Origin: DRGT01 sp022567895
GTDB taxonomy: Archaea; Thermoproteota; Nitrososphaeria; Nitrososphaerales; Nitrosopumilaceae
Reading direction: 5' to 3'
Length of the DNA: 14,918 nt
Assembly: GCA_022567895.1 (NCBI GenBank)
Contig: JADFGC010000031.1
Span: forward strand, 1-14,918
Shown: positions 13,805-14,918 of the stretch, one piece after another
Position numbering within the stretch: the first letter of the stretch is position 1
Layout: each line of letters starts with the position of its first letter
Position numbers and translations under genes: made by a program
The notes under the pieces: model-generated
Told to the model about the DNA's origin: nothing
What the model saw: the letters and a program-made list of their open reading frames with translations, nothing else
Databases searched by the model: none

Positions 13805-14918
13805 ATGACTAAAACAACATTTCAAAAAACTATTCTAATAACATCAATAGCAACAATTCTTCTATTAATGCCAATAGCTGCCACAGCTACAGTAAGTCCC
13901 ACTACCCATAGTGATACTATACCAACCACTGGAGGTTCTACTACTGTTACAAAAACAGTGACAACTGGCTCAATTCCCGCAAATCCTGATATCTACTTTC
14001 TAACAGATTCCACAGGAAGTATGGGGCCGACAATTACTTCAGTTAAAACTTCAATGGGTTCAATACTTTCTCAAATTGCTACTGCTGAGCCAACTGCTCA
14101 GTTTGCCGTCGGTGAATATAAAGACATTTTTGATTCGATTACTCATCAAACAACACAATCAATGACCACCAATCAAGCTGCTGTTCTGGGAGCGATTAAT
14201 GCCTTGTTTGCCTCAGGCGGAGGCGACTCACCAGAAGCACAATTATGTGCCTTGGAGAAAGTTGCAACAGATGGCTCAATTGGATTTCGTTCCGGTACTT
14301 CAAACATCATAGTTTGGTTTGGTGATCGACCTGGACATGATCCTCGTAATTGCGTAGGCAAAGCAGTCGGACTTACCACCATTTCAACACAAGCATCTGC
14401 AATAAGTGCACTGACAGCTGGTAGCTTTACAGTAGTTGCCATCGATACAGGTAGCTTGGATAGTACTGGACAAGCAACAGCTATTACCGTAGCAACAAGC
14501 GGTGTTCTTACAACAGTAGCTGCAGGAAATGCAGGTGCAGCCGTACTTGCTGCAATACAACAACTGACAACAACTATCACGCCTAGTGCATCATGTAATG
14601 GAGGTCTAAGTATAAGCTTTAGTCCATCATCACATACTGGTGTAGGTGGAAGCACATCTGTTCAATTTACTGAAACAGTAACTGTTCCTGCTGGAACAGT
14701 ACCCGGAATGTTCCAATGTACTATTACTTTCCTAGATAGCGCTGGTGCTTCTCTTGGTACTCAAACAGTTTCAATCACTGTACCACCAATTGCTGTTGAC
14801 ATTGACATCAAGCCAGGAAGTGACCCAAGCAGCGTTAATTGTGAGAAGCTCAAAGGCACCGTTCCCGTAGCAGTCTTTGGTTCTGCCGATTTTGATGTGT
14901 CAACTATTGACCTGAGTT
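13805..14918 (+). CDS. Secreted von Willebrand factor A protein with DIDIKPGSDP module (partial)
   Basis: The frame opens at ATG 13805 and stays open for 371 codons to the right edge. A Sec signal peptide (MTKTTFQKTILITSIATILL, cleavage near residues 26-28) is followed by a Thr/Ser-rich linker and a von Willebrand A domain. The MIDAS metal site is DSTGS (D68-S72, YFLTDSTGSMG), with further loops GGGDSPEAQ and WFGDRPGHDP. A beta-sandwich domain with two cysteines (SASCNGG, MFQCTI) follows, and from V331 the DIDIKPGSDPSSVN module shared with the lectin protein begins and runs off the window. MIDAS domains bind ligands through a divalent metal, so an adhesion role is likely. The coding region looks richer in G and C than its neighbours. 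Confidence 0.88.
   Translation, partial: MTKTTFQKTILITSIATILLLMPIAATATVSPTTHSDTIPTTGGSTTVTKTVTTGSIPANPDIYFLTDSTGSMGPTITSVKTSMGSILSQIATAEPTAQFAVGEYKDIFDSITHQTTQSMTTNQAAVLGAINALFASGGGDSPEAQLCALEKVATDGSIGFRSGTSNIIVWFGDRPGHDPRNCVGKAVGLTTISTQASAISALTAGSFTVVAIDTGSLDSTGQATAITVATSGVLTTVAAGNAGAAVLAAIQQLTTTITPSASCNGGLSISFSPSSHTGVGGSTSVQFTETVTVPAGTVPGMFQCTITFLDSAGASLGTQTVSITVPPIAVDIDIKPGSDPSSVNCEKLKGTVPVAVFGSADFDVSTIDLS

Noticed and set aside
14173..14655. 160-codon minus-strand frame opposite the von Willebrand A gene
   Set aside because: It is a shadow of the plus-strand coding region, which has a signal peptide and MIDAS motif. The frame is open because of the Thr/Ala/Gly codon pattern.

Overview
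The window looks like a chromosome segment of a low-GC, probably marine or aquatic ammonia-oxidising archaeon (Nitrososphaerota/Thaumarchaeota, Nitrosopumilus-like). The signs are AT-rich DNA, many TATA-like boxes 25-28 nt before start codons (leaderless transcription), an F420-type luciferase-family oxidoreductase, an archaeal thiolase with a DUF35 partner, an Hjc-like nuclease, and secreted proteins ending in a 'DIDIKPGSDP' module. This placement is inferred from gene content; no 16S rRNA gene is present.

Layout. 1-1576 (minus): three genes, namely an unknown protein cut by the left edge, an unknown protein with a charged disordered N-terminus, and an Hjc-like PD-(D/E)XK nuclease. 1748-2044 (plus): a small unknown protein. 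2099-4559 (minus): a tightly overlapping operon of luciferase-like oxidoreductase, thiolase and DUF35 zinc-ribbon/OB protein. 4660-4803 (plus): a 47-aa acidic ORF. 4818-6226 (minus): a sugar-phosphate nucleotidyltransferase and an unknown protein. 6348-9845 (minus): a co-directional run of threonine dehydratase (ilvA), PurK, a four-helix membrane protein, a 44-aa cysteine-rich mini-protein and a DedA-family membrane protein. 9971-10040 (plus): a probable structured non-coding RNA with its own promoter. 10071-10910 (minus): an unknown coiled-coil-rich protein, divergent from a plus-strand pair of a 40-aa zinc ribbon and a class III nucleotide cyclase.

11931-14918 is the most unusual part. A secreted C-type-lectin protein (minus) and a secreted von Willebrand A protein (plus, cut by the right edge) point away from each other. 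They share the start of their signal peptides and the same C-terminal module. Between them is an 829-bp non-coding region with two inverted copies (about 180 bp, about 94% identical by hand count) of an upstream segment. These copies are better conserved than the core promoters and signal-peptide codons next to them. A second, weaker repeat lies downstream of the lectin gene and again in the spacer. Together these suggest a duplicated and inverted surface-protein cassette with a shared upstream regulatory element.

How the genes relate: the thiolase/DUF35/oxidoreductase operon handles acyl-CoA and F420- or flavin-type redox chemistry. ilvA and purK are biosynthetic housekeeping genes. The cyclase suggests cyclic-nucleotide signalling. 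The two divergent secreted proteins face the environment and probably bind glycans or surfaces.
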